This document shows positions 1 through 8,340 of a DNA stretch of 64,000 nucleotides, piece after piece; positions within the stretch are counted from its first letter, which is position 1, and each line of letters begins with the position of its first letter. The DNA is from Arthrobacter sp. zg-Y238. Lineage in GTDB: Bacteria; Actinomycetota; Actinomycetes; Actinomycetales; Micrococcaceae. The DNA lies in the NCBI RefSeq assembly GCF_024385525.1, contig NZ_JANFLU010000012.1:62001-126000 (forward strand), read 5' to 3'. A model generated the notes under the pieces. The model worked only from the letters and a program-made list of their open reading frames with translations, ran no database searches and was not told the origin of the DNA. The translations under genes were made by a program, and so were the position numbers.

Positions 1-181
1 CCACAGAGGACTCATCGGTGACATCGAGCTGGACGAACGTGCCGCCGAGTGCTTCGGCCGCTTCCCGCCCGCGGATTTCATCGCGCGCCCCCATCCAGAC
101 GGTATGCCCCGCCTCGAGGAGACGGCGTGCTGTTTCATAACCCAGGCCTTTGTTGGCGCCGGTAATCAGTGTTGTTGTCAT
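1..181 (-). CDS. Short-chain dehydrogenase/reductase, N-terminal part (cut by window edge)
   Basis: Only about 60 N-terminal residues lie in the window; the rest runs off the left edge. Reading leftward from the ATG at 181 the protein begins MTTTLITGANKGLGYETARR, which carries the TGxxxGxG dinucleotide-binding motif of classical SDRs in its first beta-alpha unit, followed by an acidic stretch (QLDVTDES) matching the usual adenine-ring contact. The catalytic Ser-Tyr-Lys lies outside the window, so the substrate cannot be judged. The gene is divergent from the XRE/MmyB-type regulator starting at 283. That is a common arrangement in actinobacteria, in which the regulator is assumed to control the neighbouring oxidoreductase. 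Confidence 0.9.
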   Translation of the reverse strand, partial: MTTTLITGANKGLGYETARRLLEAGHTVWMGARDEIRGREAAEALGGTFVQLDVTDESSV

Positions 182-282
182 GGCTTTAGTCTTGGCCCGC
201 TGCGGACTGATGTCGTGGCACGGGCCAGCATATGGACTGTCAGGGCCACCCAGAACCGGTTTGCGGCTGGCAGACTCTCTCC

Positions 283-1149
283 ATGCAGGATTCTGATTTG
301 GGTGCCATTCTCCGTTCCTGGCGTGACCGCCTGCAGCCGGCGGACGCGGGCCTGCCCGTCTACGGGTTCAGGCGGGCGCCGGGGCTGAAGCGGGAGGAGC
401 TGGCCCAGCTGGCAGGTGTCAGTGTTGACTACCTGGTGCGCCTTGAGCAGGGCCGTGCCCGCCGGCCCTCCGCCCAGGTGGCGGCGGCACTGGCACGTGC
501 GCTGCAGCTGAGCGACGCCGAACGCTCCCATCTCTTCGAGATTTCCGGGCTGCTTCCGCCCGGGCCCGGAGAAGTTCCGACGCATATCCCGCCCAGCGTG
601 CAGCGGTTGGTGGCGCGGCTCGGTGAAGTACCGGTGGCCGTATTCACTGCCGCCTGGGACCTGCTCTCCTTCAGTCCGCTGTGGGCGGCGCTTCTCGGGG
701 AGCCCGCCCCGCCCGACAAGGGCCGTCCCAATCTCCTGCGCTCGCACTTTGCCGGGAGAACGCTGGGCAGCAGCGGAATACGGATCATCTGTCCGGAGGG
801 CAGCCTGGAGATCTTTGAAGCCTCCCTGGTGTCGGACCTGCGCCGTGCTTACGGACGGTACCCGCATGACCACAGGGTGCAGGAGCTGATTGCTGATCTG
901 ACTGCGTCCAGTGAGCGTTTCCGTGCACTGTGGGACAGCGGAACCGTCAGCGAGCACCAGTCCGAAATGAAAGTGGTGCAGAACGCTGTCGTCGGGGATG
1001 TGGAGCTGGACTGCGACATTTTCACCGTGGCTGGCACGGACCTGCACATTGTCGCCTACACCGCCGCCGCCGGATCCGAAGCGGCAGGGAAACTCGATTT
1101 CCTGCGCGTCTCGGCTGTCGCGGCCACAGCACTTCCGCTGGGTGCGTGA
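283..1149 (+). CDS. XRE-family regulator with MmyB-like ligand-binding domain
   Basis: A 288-residue regulator. Residues about 1-75 form a helix-turn-helix of the XRE type (LKREELAQLAGVSVDYLVRL, then a run of Arg). The rest matches the MmyB-like ligand-binding domain, a PAS-like fold that in relatives binds a fatty-acid-like ligand; typical marks here are FTAAWDLLSFSPLWAALLG and the closing THIVAYTA-like strand (LHIVAYTAAAGS). The in-frame codon at 232 would add 17 residues without similarity. ATG 283 is preferred because the HTH family starts there, and CAGACT lies six bases upstream, a weak leaderless-type -10. It probably controls the divergent SDR. The ligand is unknown. Confidence 0.88.
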   Translation: MQDSDLGAILRSWRDRLQPADAGLPVYGFRRAPGLKREELAQLAGVSVDYLVRLEQGRARRPSAQVAAALARALQLSDAERSHLFEISGLLPPGPGEVPTHIPPSVQRLVARLGEVPVAVFTAAWDLLSFSPLWAALLGEPAPPDKGRPNLLRSHFAGRTLGSSGIRIICPEGSLEIFEASLVSDLRRAYGRYPHDHRVQELIADLTASSERFRALWDSGTVSEHQSEMKVVQNAVVGDVELDCDIFTVAGTDLHIVAYTAAAGSEAAGKLDFLRVSAVAATALPLGA

Positions 1150-1178
1150 CCGCTCCTTGCCCGACTGCGGTGCGGCTG

Positions 1179-2252
1179 TCACCATCCGCCGCGCGTAGGC
1201 GTGTGCCCCTTCCGCGCGTCGTCGGGCATGGCCATTTCGGCCCGCAGGCCCAGCAGCCGGATCGGCCGGCCGGGTTCGATGGCGCCGGAGAGATCCAGGG
1301 CCCGGGCGAGGACGTCCTCCCGGTCGAAGGTCTCCGGGATCTTCCGCGCATGCGTCTTTGTGGTGAACGGCGCGTACCGGACCTTGAGGGTCAGCCCGAT
1401 CACCGGCCGCCCTTCGGCCGCCACGTCCTTCAGGACCTGCGCGGTCAGCTCGCGGACGGCGTCGTTCACTTGGGCCGGCTCGGTGAGGTCCTGCTGGAAG
1501 GTGGTTTCCCGGCTGTGCCCGCGGGCCACCCACGGGGTGTCGTCCACAACGCTGCTGCCGTCCCCGCGCCCGAGTTCGTTGTACCAGGGGCCCATCTTCG
1601 GTCCGAACTCCGGAACCAGCGTCTGCGGATCGGCCGCGGCGAGCTCGGCAACAGTATTAATCCCCAGCTTCGCCAGCCGGCCGGAGATCTTGCTCCCGAC
1701 ACCCCACAGCTCCTTGGTGGGCCGCTCGCCCATGAAATCAAGCCAGTTCGCGGTGGTGAGGCGGAAGACGCCGGCGGGCTTGCCGAAGTCCGTGGCGTTT
1801 TTGGCACGGATCAGGGTGTCGCCGATGCCCACGCTGCAGTGCAGCTGCGTGCGTTCCAGGACGTCGGCCTGGAGCTGCCGGGCGTAGGATTCCGGATCTT
1901 CCGTCTCCACCCCCACGAAGGCCTCATCCCAGCCCAGGACCTGCACGACGGCGCCGGGCTGGGCGCGCAGGGTAGCCATCACCGCGTCCGACGCCTCGAG
2001 ATAGGCCTCGGCATCGACCGGCAGGATGACGGCGTCGGGCACCTTCCGGGCCGCGATCCGCAGCGGCATCCCGGACCCGACGCCGAACGTCCGGGCCTCG
2101 TAGGACGCGGTGGACACCACGGCGCGCTCGGTGGGGTCGCCGTGGCCGCCCACAATGATCGGCTTGCCGGCAAGTTCGGGCCGCCGGAGCACTTCGACGG
2201 CGGCGATGAACTGGTCGAGATCGACATGCAGCACCCAGGGGATAGCGTTCAC
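1179..2252 (-). CDS. dinB2: Y-family DNA polymerase, DinB2 type
   Basis: A 357-residue translesion polymerase starting at GTG 2252. The catalytic motifs are present: LHVDLDQFIAAVE (metal-binding Asp11, Asp13), STASYEARTFGVGSGM (finger-palm motif) and LGWDEAFVGVE (the second metal site, WDEA in place of the usual S-x-DE). Sequence style and the HVDLDQF motif place it with mycobacterial DinB2 rather than E. coli DinB. The steric-gate position, Phe13 in E. coli DinB, is Ile16 here; in M. smegmatis DinB2 it is Leu14, and that enzyme incorporates ribonucleotides. No C-terminal clamp-binding QLxLF motif is visible. It lies downstream of murJ on the same strand, 77 bases apart, so co-transcription is possible. 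The polymerase call is secure; the ribonucleotide property is inference. Confidence 0.93.
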   Translation of the reverse strand: MNAIPWVLHVDLDQFIAAVEVLRRPELAGKPIIVGGHGDPTERAVVSTASYEARTFGVGSGMPLRIAARKVPDAVILPVDAEAYLEASDAVMATLRAQPGAVVQVLGWDEAFVGVETEDPESYARQLQADVLERTQLHCSVGIGDTLIRAKNATDFGKPAGVFRLTTANWLDFMGERPTKELWGVGSKISGRLAKLGINTVAELAAADPQTLVPEFGPKMGPWYNELGRGDGSSVVDDTPWVARGHSRETTFQQDLTEPAQVNDAVRELTAQVLKDVAAEGRPVIGLTLKVRYAPFTTKTHARKIPETFDREDVLARALDLSGAIEPGRPIRLLGLRAEMAMPDDARKGHTPTRGGW

Positions 2253-2329
2253 GCGACCAGTGTGCCCTAACGAGCGCTGAGACGCACCGGCTTCCGCGCC
2301 GACCCGGTCACCGGGCGGCGGGCGGTCCG

Positions 2330-4042
2330 TTACCGGCCCCGCCGGACCAGCGCCTGCAGCGACCCGGCAAGCTGGCCCAACTCGGCCACCCGAAGCAGTT
2401 TCAGCATGCCCAAATACACGGCACCCATCACAACACCGCCGACGGCGAGCACCACAACGGCGTGGAACTTGGACTGCCAAAGGTACCCGCCGGCGTCGTA
2501 CCCGCCGAACGCCCAGGACACGGCCGTCCCGGCGAGGGCGGCGACAATGCCCGCAACCGCGAACCGGACGTGCGCATCGAAGATGTGCCCGGCACCGTAG
2601 GGGCCAATGGCCCGCGTGAGGAAGACATGACTGACGACGACGGCGATCACGTTGCCGAGGGAATAGGCGACGGCGAGCGTCGGCACAATGAACCGGGGAT
2701 CAAGCACGCCGGCAATAACGGCGAGAACCACCCCCACTCCGGACAGGATCAGCTGGATTTTCAGCGGCGTCTTCACGTCCTCTCCCGCATAGAACACCCG
2801 GCCGAGAAGGAAGTTGGCGCTCAAAAACGGGGCTCCTACGGCGAGGATGGCGATGATGATTCCGTTGAGGGCAGCGGCCCCGGGCGATTCGCTGAAGAGC
2901 ATTCCGAGCGGGCCGGCGAACGCCAGCAGGGCCGCCGCGCCGAACACCGTGGCCACACCGGTGAGGCGCAGCCCCTGGGACAGCACGGCGCGTACCTCCG
3001 GAAGGTTCCCGCCCGCATAGGCAGCGGAAAGCTGGTTGAACATCACCGTGGCCAGCGACAGGGCGATCACGGCATGCGGCAGCTGGTAGACCATGGCGCC
3101 GATGTCCAGGTTCGTCAGGCCCGCGATCCGGGCCGGGCGGCCCTGCTCGATGAGGGCTTGCCGGGCGTCGGAGGCGATGGTGGCAACGTAGAGATTGACG
3201 AAGTACAGGCCGTTGCCGAGGGCCATCGTGATGATCGTGACGGATGCCAGCCGGCCCGTGCGTCCAAGCCCCGTTCCACGCAGCCCGAACGTCGGCTTCA
3301 GGCCCAGTTTCAGGCGTCGAAGCGGGAGAAACAGCAGAAGCGCCTGAAGGGCGACACCGAGCGTCATGCCTCCCGCCAGCAGGACGGTATGCTCCGGCGT
3401 CCAGGTTTCGGGTTTATACCTTTCGGCCTGTTCGGCGCCCATCAGCGACAGGAACACCACCAGCGCGCCGATGGACACCAGGTTGTTCACCACGGGAGCC
3501 CACATGTACGGGCCGAAGGAGCCGTTGGCGTTCAGGATCTGGCCCAGTACGGCATACAACCCGTAGAAGAAGATCTGCGGCAGGCACCAGTAGGCGAACG
3601 CCGTGGCCAGGGTGAGGTTGCCGTCCGTGAAACGCGTTGCCGCCTCGATGATCACCGGCGCCGCCAGTGTCACCAGCACCGTGAGGACCAGCAGCGCCGC
3701 CACGGCGAGGGTCAGGATCCTGCTGACGTAGTCGGCGCCCCGGTCCGGTTGCCGGCTGGCCCGCACGATCTGGGGCACCAAAACGGCGTTGAACACACCG
3801 CCGGCGAGCATCAGGTAGATGAAGTTCGGCAGGGCGTTGGCGTAGGAAAACAGGTCCGACACCCCGGCCGAGGCGCCAATGGCAGTGGCGAGCAGCGCTG
3901 TCCGGACGAGGCCGAGTACCCGGGACACGACGGTGCCCGCTGCCATAACAGCGCTGGCCCGCGCTGCGGAAACACGGCCCGGGGCCGAAGGCGCGCCGGG
4001 GGCGGCATTTTCGGCGTTCCTAGCGGCGGCGGCTGAACTCAT
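2330..4042 (-). CDS. murJ: Lipid II flippase MurJ (MviN)
   Basis: A 570-residue integral membrane protein with about 14 hydrophobic segments, the usual number for MurJ of the MOP exporter superfamily. It flips undecaprenyl-PP-MurNAc(pentapeptide)-GlcNAc across the membrane for peptidoglycan synthesis. The first segment carries the diagnostic VVSRVLGLVRTALLATAIG, whose arginines line the central cavity in the E. coli protein. A hydrophilic Ala/Pro-rich N-terminus of about 30 residues precedes it. The gene follows the LTA-synthase-like gene by 38 bases on the same strand, making an envelope-biogenesis pair. No long cytoplasmic pseudokinase extension, as in mycobacterial MviN, is present. Confidence 0.95.
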   Translation of the reverse strand: MSSAAAARNAENAAPGAPSAPGRVSAARASAVMAAGTVVSRVLGLVRTALLATAIGASAGVSDLFSYANALPNFIYLMLAGGVFNAVLVPQIVRASRQPDRGADYVSRILTLAVAALLVLTVLVTLAAPVIIEAATRFTDGNLTLATAFAYWCLPQIFFYGLYAVLGQILNANGSFGPYMWAPVVNNLVSIGALVVFLSLMGAEQAERYKPETWTPEHTVLLAGGMTLGVALQALLLFLPLRRLKLGLKPTFGLRGTGLGRTGRLASVTIITMALGNGLYFVNLYVATIASDARQALIEQGRPARIAGLTNLDIGAMVYQLPHAVIALSLATVMFNQLSAAYAGGNLPEVRAVLSQGLRLTGVATVFGAAALLAFAGPLGMLFSESPGAAALNGIIIAILAVGAPFLSANFLLGRVFYAGEDVKTPLKIQLILSGVGVVLAVIAGVLDPRFIVPTLAVAYSLGNVIAVVVSHVFLTRAIGPYGAGHIFDAHVRFAVAGIVAALAGTAVSWAFGGYDAGGYLWQSKFHAVVVLAVGGVVMGAVYLGMLKLLRVAELGQLAGSLQALVRRGR

Positions 4043-4080
4043 GGAGGATATCGTCCCAGATGATCGCTCCGGCGCTCGCC

Positions 4081-5619
4081 CTACCGTCCGGCCCAGACCT
4101 CCGCGTAGAACTGCGGGGAAAGCGATTCCAGCAATTCGACGTAGGCCTCGCGCTCCATCGCCTGCGCCGATTCCGCAGGGATCTCGGAGGCGAAGGCGGA
4201 CACGCCCAGCCCGGCCTCATGATCCTTGAGGGTCAGGCCGGCCGCTTCCAGGATGGTCGGGTACATGTTCAACTGGTCGACGCCGGGGCGAAGCGTGCTG
4301 CCTGCCTGGCCCGGAACCCAGACCCGGTTGAAGATGGTGCGGTTGGTGTGATGGTCCAGCTGCTCGTGGAAAGCGTCGCCGGCACTCATGTGCTTGAGGT
4401 GGTCACCCATGATCACCACGGCGGTGTCCTCGAGGTACCCCTGCTGTTCCATGTAGTCGACGAAGCCGGCCACCTCCGTCATGGAGCAGGCGAACACGGA
4501 AGTCACGTTGTTTTCGGTGTCTACGTCGCAGTAGTCGTAGACATGCACCGGCTCGTGGGTGTCCAGCGTCAGCATGGAGAGGTTGAACGGCTGCCCGGTT
4601 TCCTTTGCCTCGGCATGCAGCCGGTCGACTTCGTCCTTGGCATGAGCCATGAGGCGTTCATCGCTCAGGCCCCAGTCCTTGCGGAAGTTCTCTTCCGGTT
4701 CCCCGGCGTCGCGCCAGTCGGAAAGGTCCTTCACCTCGGAGTAGCCGTGGGTGCCCAGGAATGTGTCCTTCGCAGCGAACGAGGCGTTGGCGCCGCCCAG
4801 GAACACATTCGTGTACCCCTGCTCTTCCAGGACATCGCCGAGGCAGGTTGACCCGGCCAGGTAAGTGTCGCCGTCGTCGTCGAGGTTGCTTGCGTCCTTG
4901 CTCTCCTCGGCCGAGCCCACACCCTTCAGGGGGATGCCGCACTGCGTCGAGACGAGGCCGGCCATGGTCCAGCCACCACCCTCGTACTGCTGGAAATTCT
5001 CCACGCTCTGCCAGCCGGCGGAGGCCTGGGTGACGCTCTTAAGGGGAACGAAAGCGTCCTTTTCGAAGAGCTGGTCATCCGCGAGGGTGCCCTCGCCGGA
5101 CTCCAGGTAAATGAGCACCAGGTTGCGCTTCTGCTCGGCCCCGGTGACGGTTGGCTCCACGTAGTAGTCGCCGATGTTGTACTTGGAGTTCGCTGCCTTG
5201 ATGTAATCGGCCATGCCCACCGTGCTGGCGAAGGCCGTGGTGCCGCCAATGACCAGTGCGCCCACCAGGACGGTGGAGACGGTGCGCATAATCCATGGTG
5301 AGCGGCGAGGGCTCGCGTCCTCCCCGTTGCGGCGCTTGCGGCGGCGGAAGTACTGCCAAAGGGCGATCCCGCCGGTGATGAGCAGGGGCAGGACGCCGAC
5401 CCCGAGGATGCCGAGCCAGACAATGCCCCCGCCCCCGCCGTCGGTCTCCACCGAGACGAGGTTCAGGAGCATCTGGCCGACGGAGATTTCGCCCCAGAAG
5501 AAACGGATGCCGAGGGCGGCAATAAGCAGCACAAGTCCAAGCCAGATCAGGACGTAGACCAGGACGCGTCCAACGACGACGCCGACCCGGCGGGTCACGT
5601 CAAGAATCTGGCCAGACAT
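4081..5619 (-). CDS. LTA-synthase-like membrane sulfatase/phosphoglycerol transferase
   Basis: A 512-residue alkaline-phosphatase-superfamily membrane enzyme. Three hydrophobic segments occupy the first 145 residues, followed by an extracellular catalytic domain. LTA-synthase-type metal ligands are recognisable: Glu in LVLIYLESGEGT, the nucleophile Thr in GGGWTMAGLVSTQCG, and Asp-His in VVIMGDHLKH, with a later His in HEQLDHHTNR. Such enzymes move glycerol-phosphate groups onto polymers or glycans outside the membrane. The start ATG 5619 has GAGG about nine bases upstream. It is first in a leftward set with murJ and dinB2. Whether it makes lipoteichoic acid, decorates a glycan or acts as a sulfatase cannot be told from sequence. 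Confidence 0.87.
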   Translation of the reverse strand: MSGQILDVTRRVGVVVGRVLVYVLIWLGLVLLIAALGIRFFWGEISVGQMLLNLVSVETDGGGGGIVWLGILGVGVLPLLITGGIALWQYFRRRKRRNGEDASPRRSPWIMRTVSTVLVGALVIGGTTAFASTVGMADYIKAANSKYNIGDYYVEPTVTGAEQKRNLVLIYLESGEGTLADDQLFEKDAFVPLKSVTQASAGWQSVENFQQYEGGGWTMAGLVSTQCGIPLKGVGSAEESKDASNLDDDGDTYLAGSTCLGDVLEEQGYTNVFLGGANASFAAKDTFLGTHGYSEVKDLSDWRDAGEPEENFRKDWGLSDERLMAHAKDEVDRLHAEAKETGQPFNLSMLTLDTHEPVHVYDYCDVDTENNVTSVFACSMTEVAGFVDYMEQQGYLEDTAVVIMGDHLKHMSAGDAFHEQLDHHTNRTIFNRVWVPGQAGSTLRPGVDQLNMYPTILEAAGLTLKDHEAGLGVSAFASEIPAESAQAMEREAYVELLESLSPQFYAEVWAGR

Positions 5620-5766
5620 GGAAATACCTCACGTTCCAGATGCCCGCCTTTTCGCCGAACACCCTTGACATCCAACCCGCTCACGGGGCCAAAGAAGAAT
5701 AGTACCGTCATGCTACCTGTTCAACCTTGGTTCATCCCTCAGGAACGGGCTGGACACCTCCGCGAG

Positions 5767-6801
5767 TTATGTACGGGATGAGGCGGTCTCGTGGGTCACT
5801 CGGATGAGGATCTTGCCCGTGGTTCCGTCCTCAACGGCGTCGTGCGCAGCAGCGGTCTCCTCGAGGGGGAACCAAGTGAGGGGGAGTCCCGCGGACTCAC
5901 CGACGGGCAGCGCGCCGTCCTGCAGTGCTGCGGTGATGTCCTCTGCCGCGGCGTGCTGGGCCTGTGTCCCGACCGTATATATAAGGACGCCCTGCCAGCG
6001 GACATTTTTCGCGAAGCTCGCAACGATCGGTGCCGTGAACTCTTCGCCGTTGTTGTTGGCGTAGTAGGCGATGCTGCCATGGTTGGCGATTACGTCCACA
6101 TCGAGGGCCGCGTTTTGGGTGGGGGATACCTCGACAATGTGGTCGACGCCGTCCGGGGCGATTTCGCGGATGCGGTCGGCCTCGGCGTCGTCCGGGTAGC
6201 GGACAATGTGGTGCGCTCCGGCAGCGGTGGCGAGCTCGGCCTTCGCGTCACTGCTGACCGTCGCGATCACGGTGGCGCCGGCCCAGACGGCGAACTGAAT
6301 GGCGGCATGGCCCACGGCTCCGGCGCCGCCCTGAACCAGGACGGTGCGGCCGGAGAGGGCGCCCGGGGCGAGCCGGGCCGGGCCGTGTTCGTGGACGGTG
6401 AGGGCGCGGTGCGCGGTCATCGCGGGGACGCCGAGGCTGGCGGCGACGTCAAAACCAATGCCTTCCGGAAGCCGTACGGCCCGGTCGGCGGGGAGGACAG
6501 TGAATTCCTGGGCGGTCCCGGTCGGTCGGCCGTGGGCGGCGAGGTAGATCCACACCCGGTCGCCCACCTGAAGGTCGGTCACGCCCTCGCCGACGGCGTC
6601 GACAATCCCGGCGCCGTCCTGGTTCGGCACCACTTCGGGGAAGGCCAGGCTGCTGCCGGCACGGGCCTTCCAGTCGGTGGGGTTCACGCCCGAAACGGCA
6701 ACGCGGACCCGCACTTCGCCGGCACCTGGGGCTGCGGCATCGCGGTCAACGAGGGAGAGGACGGACGAGGGGCCTGTGGCGGAGTACACGATTGCTTTCA
6801 T
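5767..6801 (-). CDS. NADPH:quinone oxidoreductase-type zinc-independent MDR protein
   Basis: A 344-residue medium-chain dehydrogenase/reductase. The N-terminal GroES-like domain begins MKAIVYSATGPSSVLSLVD and contains GVNPTDWKARAG. The Rossmann domain has VLVQGGAGAVGHAAIQFA, the AxxGxxG type seen in quinone oxidoreductases and zeta-crystallins. Cys/His zinc ligands of alcohol dehydrogenases are missing, so zinc-independent reduction of quinones or enones by NADPH is expected. The upstream in-frame start at 6891 would add 30 unconserved residues; ATG 6801 matches the family. The gene stands behind a small hypothetical gene, 53 bases apart. Confidence 0.9.
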   Translation of the reverse strand: MKAIVYSATGPSSVLSLVDRDAAAPGAGEVRVRVAVSGVNPTDWKARAGSSLAFPEVVPNQDGAGIVDAVGEGVTDLQVGDRVWIYLAAHGRPTGTAQEFTVLPADRAVRLPEGIGFDVAASLGVPAMTAHRALTVHEHGPARLAPGALSGRTVLVQGGAGAVGHAAIQFAVWAGATVIATVSSDAKAELATAAGAHHIVRYPDDAEADRIREIAPDGVDHIVEVSPTQNAALDVDVIANHGSIAYYANNNGEEFTAPIVASFAKNVRWQGVLIYTVGTQAQHAAAEDITAALQDGALPVGESAGLPLTWFPLEETAAAHDAVEDGTTGKILIRVTHETASSRT

Positions 6802-6854
6802 GGGCGGTACAAGAAACCGAGGCGGAGTTCTATTCCCCGTCGCGGCCAATCGGG

Positions 6855-7247
6855 TCAGGTGCTCGCCTGCGGCAACTGCTGTTGGCCCCAATAACTGCGG
6901 GCATCCGGACCGACGGCATCGTAGTCATCGCTGCCGAGGAAGCGCTCCTGTGCGTAAGGGGTGTCATTGGCGACGGTGGCAGCGTAGACCTTCAAGTCCC
7001 TTCGCTTGCGGTGCAGTTCCCGGGGACGGGATTCGCGAACATAGATCCCCGCCAGGGCGACCGCCTTGCTGATCAGCATGCTGGAACCGTCGGCTGGGCC
7101 AGGACCGTTGTAGAGGATCCAGCCTGCGACGGTAAGAACCTCCTCCAGCACCTCTTGGGGCGCTTCCCACGCCCACTGTGCAGCAGCGTCCTCACCATAC
7201 GAGAGCAGATCCGCAACGATGCTCACCCGCGACGTGCTCAGCGACAT
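6855..7247 (-). CDS. Hypothetical protein, 130 aa
   Basis: Not recognised as a named family. The ATG at 7247 has a strong Shine-Dalgarno (GGGGGAAG, six to eight bases upstream), which supports it as a real gene. The product is soluble, with no signal peptide or membrane segment. It is rich in Trp/Tyr near the middle (AAQWAWEAPQEVLEEVLTVA) and has a charged ESRPRELHRKRRDLKVYA segment before a Gln-rich tail. It sits between the small MT0933-like gene and the quinone oxidoreductase on the same strand. Confidence 0.65.
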   Translation of the reverse strand: MSLSTSRVSIVADLLSYGEDAAAQWAWEAPQEVLEEVLTVAGWILYNGPGPADGSSMLISKAVALAGIYVRESRPRELHRKRRDLKVYAATVANDTPYAQERFLGSDDYDAVGPDARSYWGQQQLPQAST

Positions 7248-7306
7248 TCTTCCCCCATTTCCCCCGACCCCCGGGTGTTAACCCGGTTCTGCAAAGCGTT
7301 CTGCGA

Positions 7307-7342
7307 AGAGCCGGACCGCCCCCGCGGGGACGGTCCGGCTCT
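7307..7342 (-). terminator. Hairpin terminator after the small MT0933-like gene
   Basis: Perfect 12-base arms (agagccggaccg at 7307-7318 and cggtccggctct at 7331-7342) lie just past the stop codon of the leftward gene ending at 7358. The loop is itself GC-rich and can extend the stem. The following U-tract in the leftward direction is weak. Confidence 0.6.
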
Positions 7343-7357
7343 GTTTGGCGACGGTTA

Positions 7358-7483
7358 CTACTTCTTGTCGTCCTTGTTTCCGTCGACGGCGTCCTTCGCC
7401 TTGTCTTTAGCCTGGTCAACCTTCTCCGGGTTGTCCTTGGCTGCGTCCTTTGCCTTATCTGCCATGCCGCCTAGATCTGCCAT
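7358..7483 (-). CDS. Small lysine/aspartate-rich protein, MT0933 antitoxin-like
   Basis: A 41-residue highly charged helix-forming protein beginning MADLGGMADKAKDAAKDN and built almost wholly of Lys, Asp and Ala with heptad-like spacing. It resembles the MT0933/Rv0909 family of putative small antitoxins, and more loosely CsbD-like stress proteins. ATG 7483 has GGAGGG about ten bases upstream, which favours it over the longer reading from 7540. No toxin gene of matching style lies beside it, so a toxin-antitoxin role is not supported by context. A hairpin terminator follows the stop. Confidence 0.6.
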   Translation of the reverse strand: MADLGGMADKAKDAAKDNPEKVDQAKDKAKDAVDGNKDDKK

Positions 7484-7717
7484 TGGATAATGCCTTCCCT
7501 CCGTGCGGTCCGGGGTCCACGCGGCCCCGGTTGGGTACACCCATCCTGCCCCACATTGGCAGGATGGAACCCGGGTGCAGGTGTTTTTTATTGGCTCTTT
7601 GCGGCGGGGCGGTGGTGTTGCGCCGCTAAGCCGGGCGTGTAGCGCTCCTGCTGTCGGATAAGCTACCTACCGCCGCGGCAAACATGCCGCGGAATCAGCC
7701 AGCTTTATGGGGGAAGC

Positions 7718-8266
7718 ATGTCCGAGAACGTGGCGCAGGACGCCAACTACAATCCTTACGCAGGAGTCCAGCCGGTAGCACCCGGAAACGCACCTGCACG
7801 TCCGATGACGGTGGAGATGGCCTTCTGGCTGCTGCTGGCAGCAGCGGCCCTGGTGCTCATCCGGATTCCGGTGGGAATCATGGCCGTGAATAAGGATGAC
7901 CATAAGTCCGAGATCGAAAGCTTCCTGGGCCCGGACAACGTTCCCATCTGGATCCGCAACGAAATCTCCGACTATGTCTGGGCAGGAGTCATCACCGCCG
8001 TCATCCTCGCGGCGATTGCCCTGCTGTCCCGGATGGGCTTTGGTTGGCCCCGGATAGTCCTTATCTTCGTGGTGATTTTCACCGCGCTGAACACGCGTGT
8101 GCAGTTCTTCGCAAGCGTCATCCCGGTGTACGAGACAGCTTGGGTGACGCTGGCATCCGTGCTCCTGTCGCTGGTCGCGGCGGTGCTGCTGTTCCTGGCG
8201 CCGTCCGGGGCATACTTCAAGTCGATGGGGCAGTACCGCAAAGGCAAGAAGGCCGTCCAGGCCTAG
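7718..8266 (+). CDS. Hypothetical four-helix membrane protein
   Basis: A 182-residue protein with a polar Asn/Pro/Ala-rich N-terminus of about 28 residues (YNPYAGVQPVAPGNAP, a form common in actinobacterial membrane proteins) and four hydrophobic segments near residues 34-54, 90-107, 112-128 and 142-165. A basic cytoplasmic tail (GQYRKGKKAVQA) closes it. ATG 7718 follows GGGGGAAGC, a strong ribosome-binding site. No family is recognised and no enzyme motif is visible. Confidence 0.75.
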   Translation: MSENVAQDANYNPYAGVQPVAPGNAPARPMTVEMAFWLLLAAAALVLIRIPVGIMAVNKDDHKSEIESFLGPDNVPIWIRNEISDYVWAGVITAVILAAIALLSRMGFGWPRIVLIFVVIFTALNTRVQFFASVIPVYETAWVTLASVLLSLVAAVLLFLAPSGAYFKSMGQYRKGKKAVQA

Positions 8267-8328
8267 TCTCCACATGCGTCCCCGCGGCCGGCAGCCCTGT
8301 TGGCTGACCGGCCGCCAGGGGCGCGACG

Positions 8329-8334
8329 TAGGCT
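8329..8334 (+). promoter_or_regulatory. Putative -10 (TAGGCT) for leaderless methyltransferase mRNA
   Basis: TAGGCT fits TANNNT and ends exactly six bases before ATG 8341, with no Shine-Dalgarno between. This predicts transcription starting at or next to the start codon. Confidence 0.55.
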
Positions 8335-8340
8335 GGAAAC

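Noticed and set aside
178-1533. Leftward open reading over the XRE regulator
   Set aside because: Antisense to a well-supported regulator; its parts match no family.
7358-7483. Toxin-antitoxin system
   Set aside because: Only an antitoxin-like small protein is seen; the upstream and downstream genes are not toxin-like.
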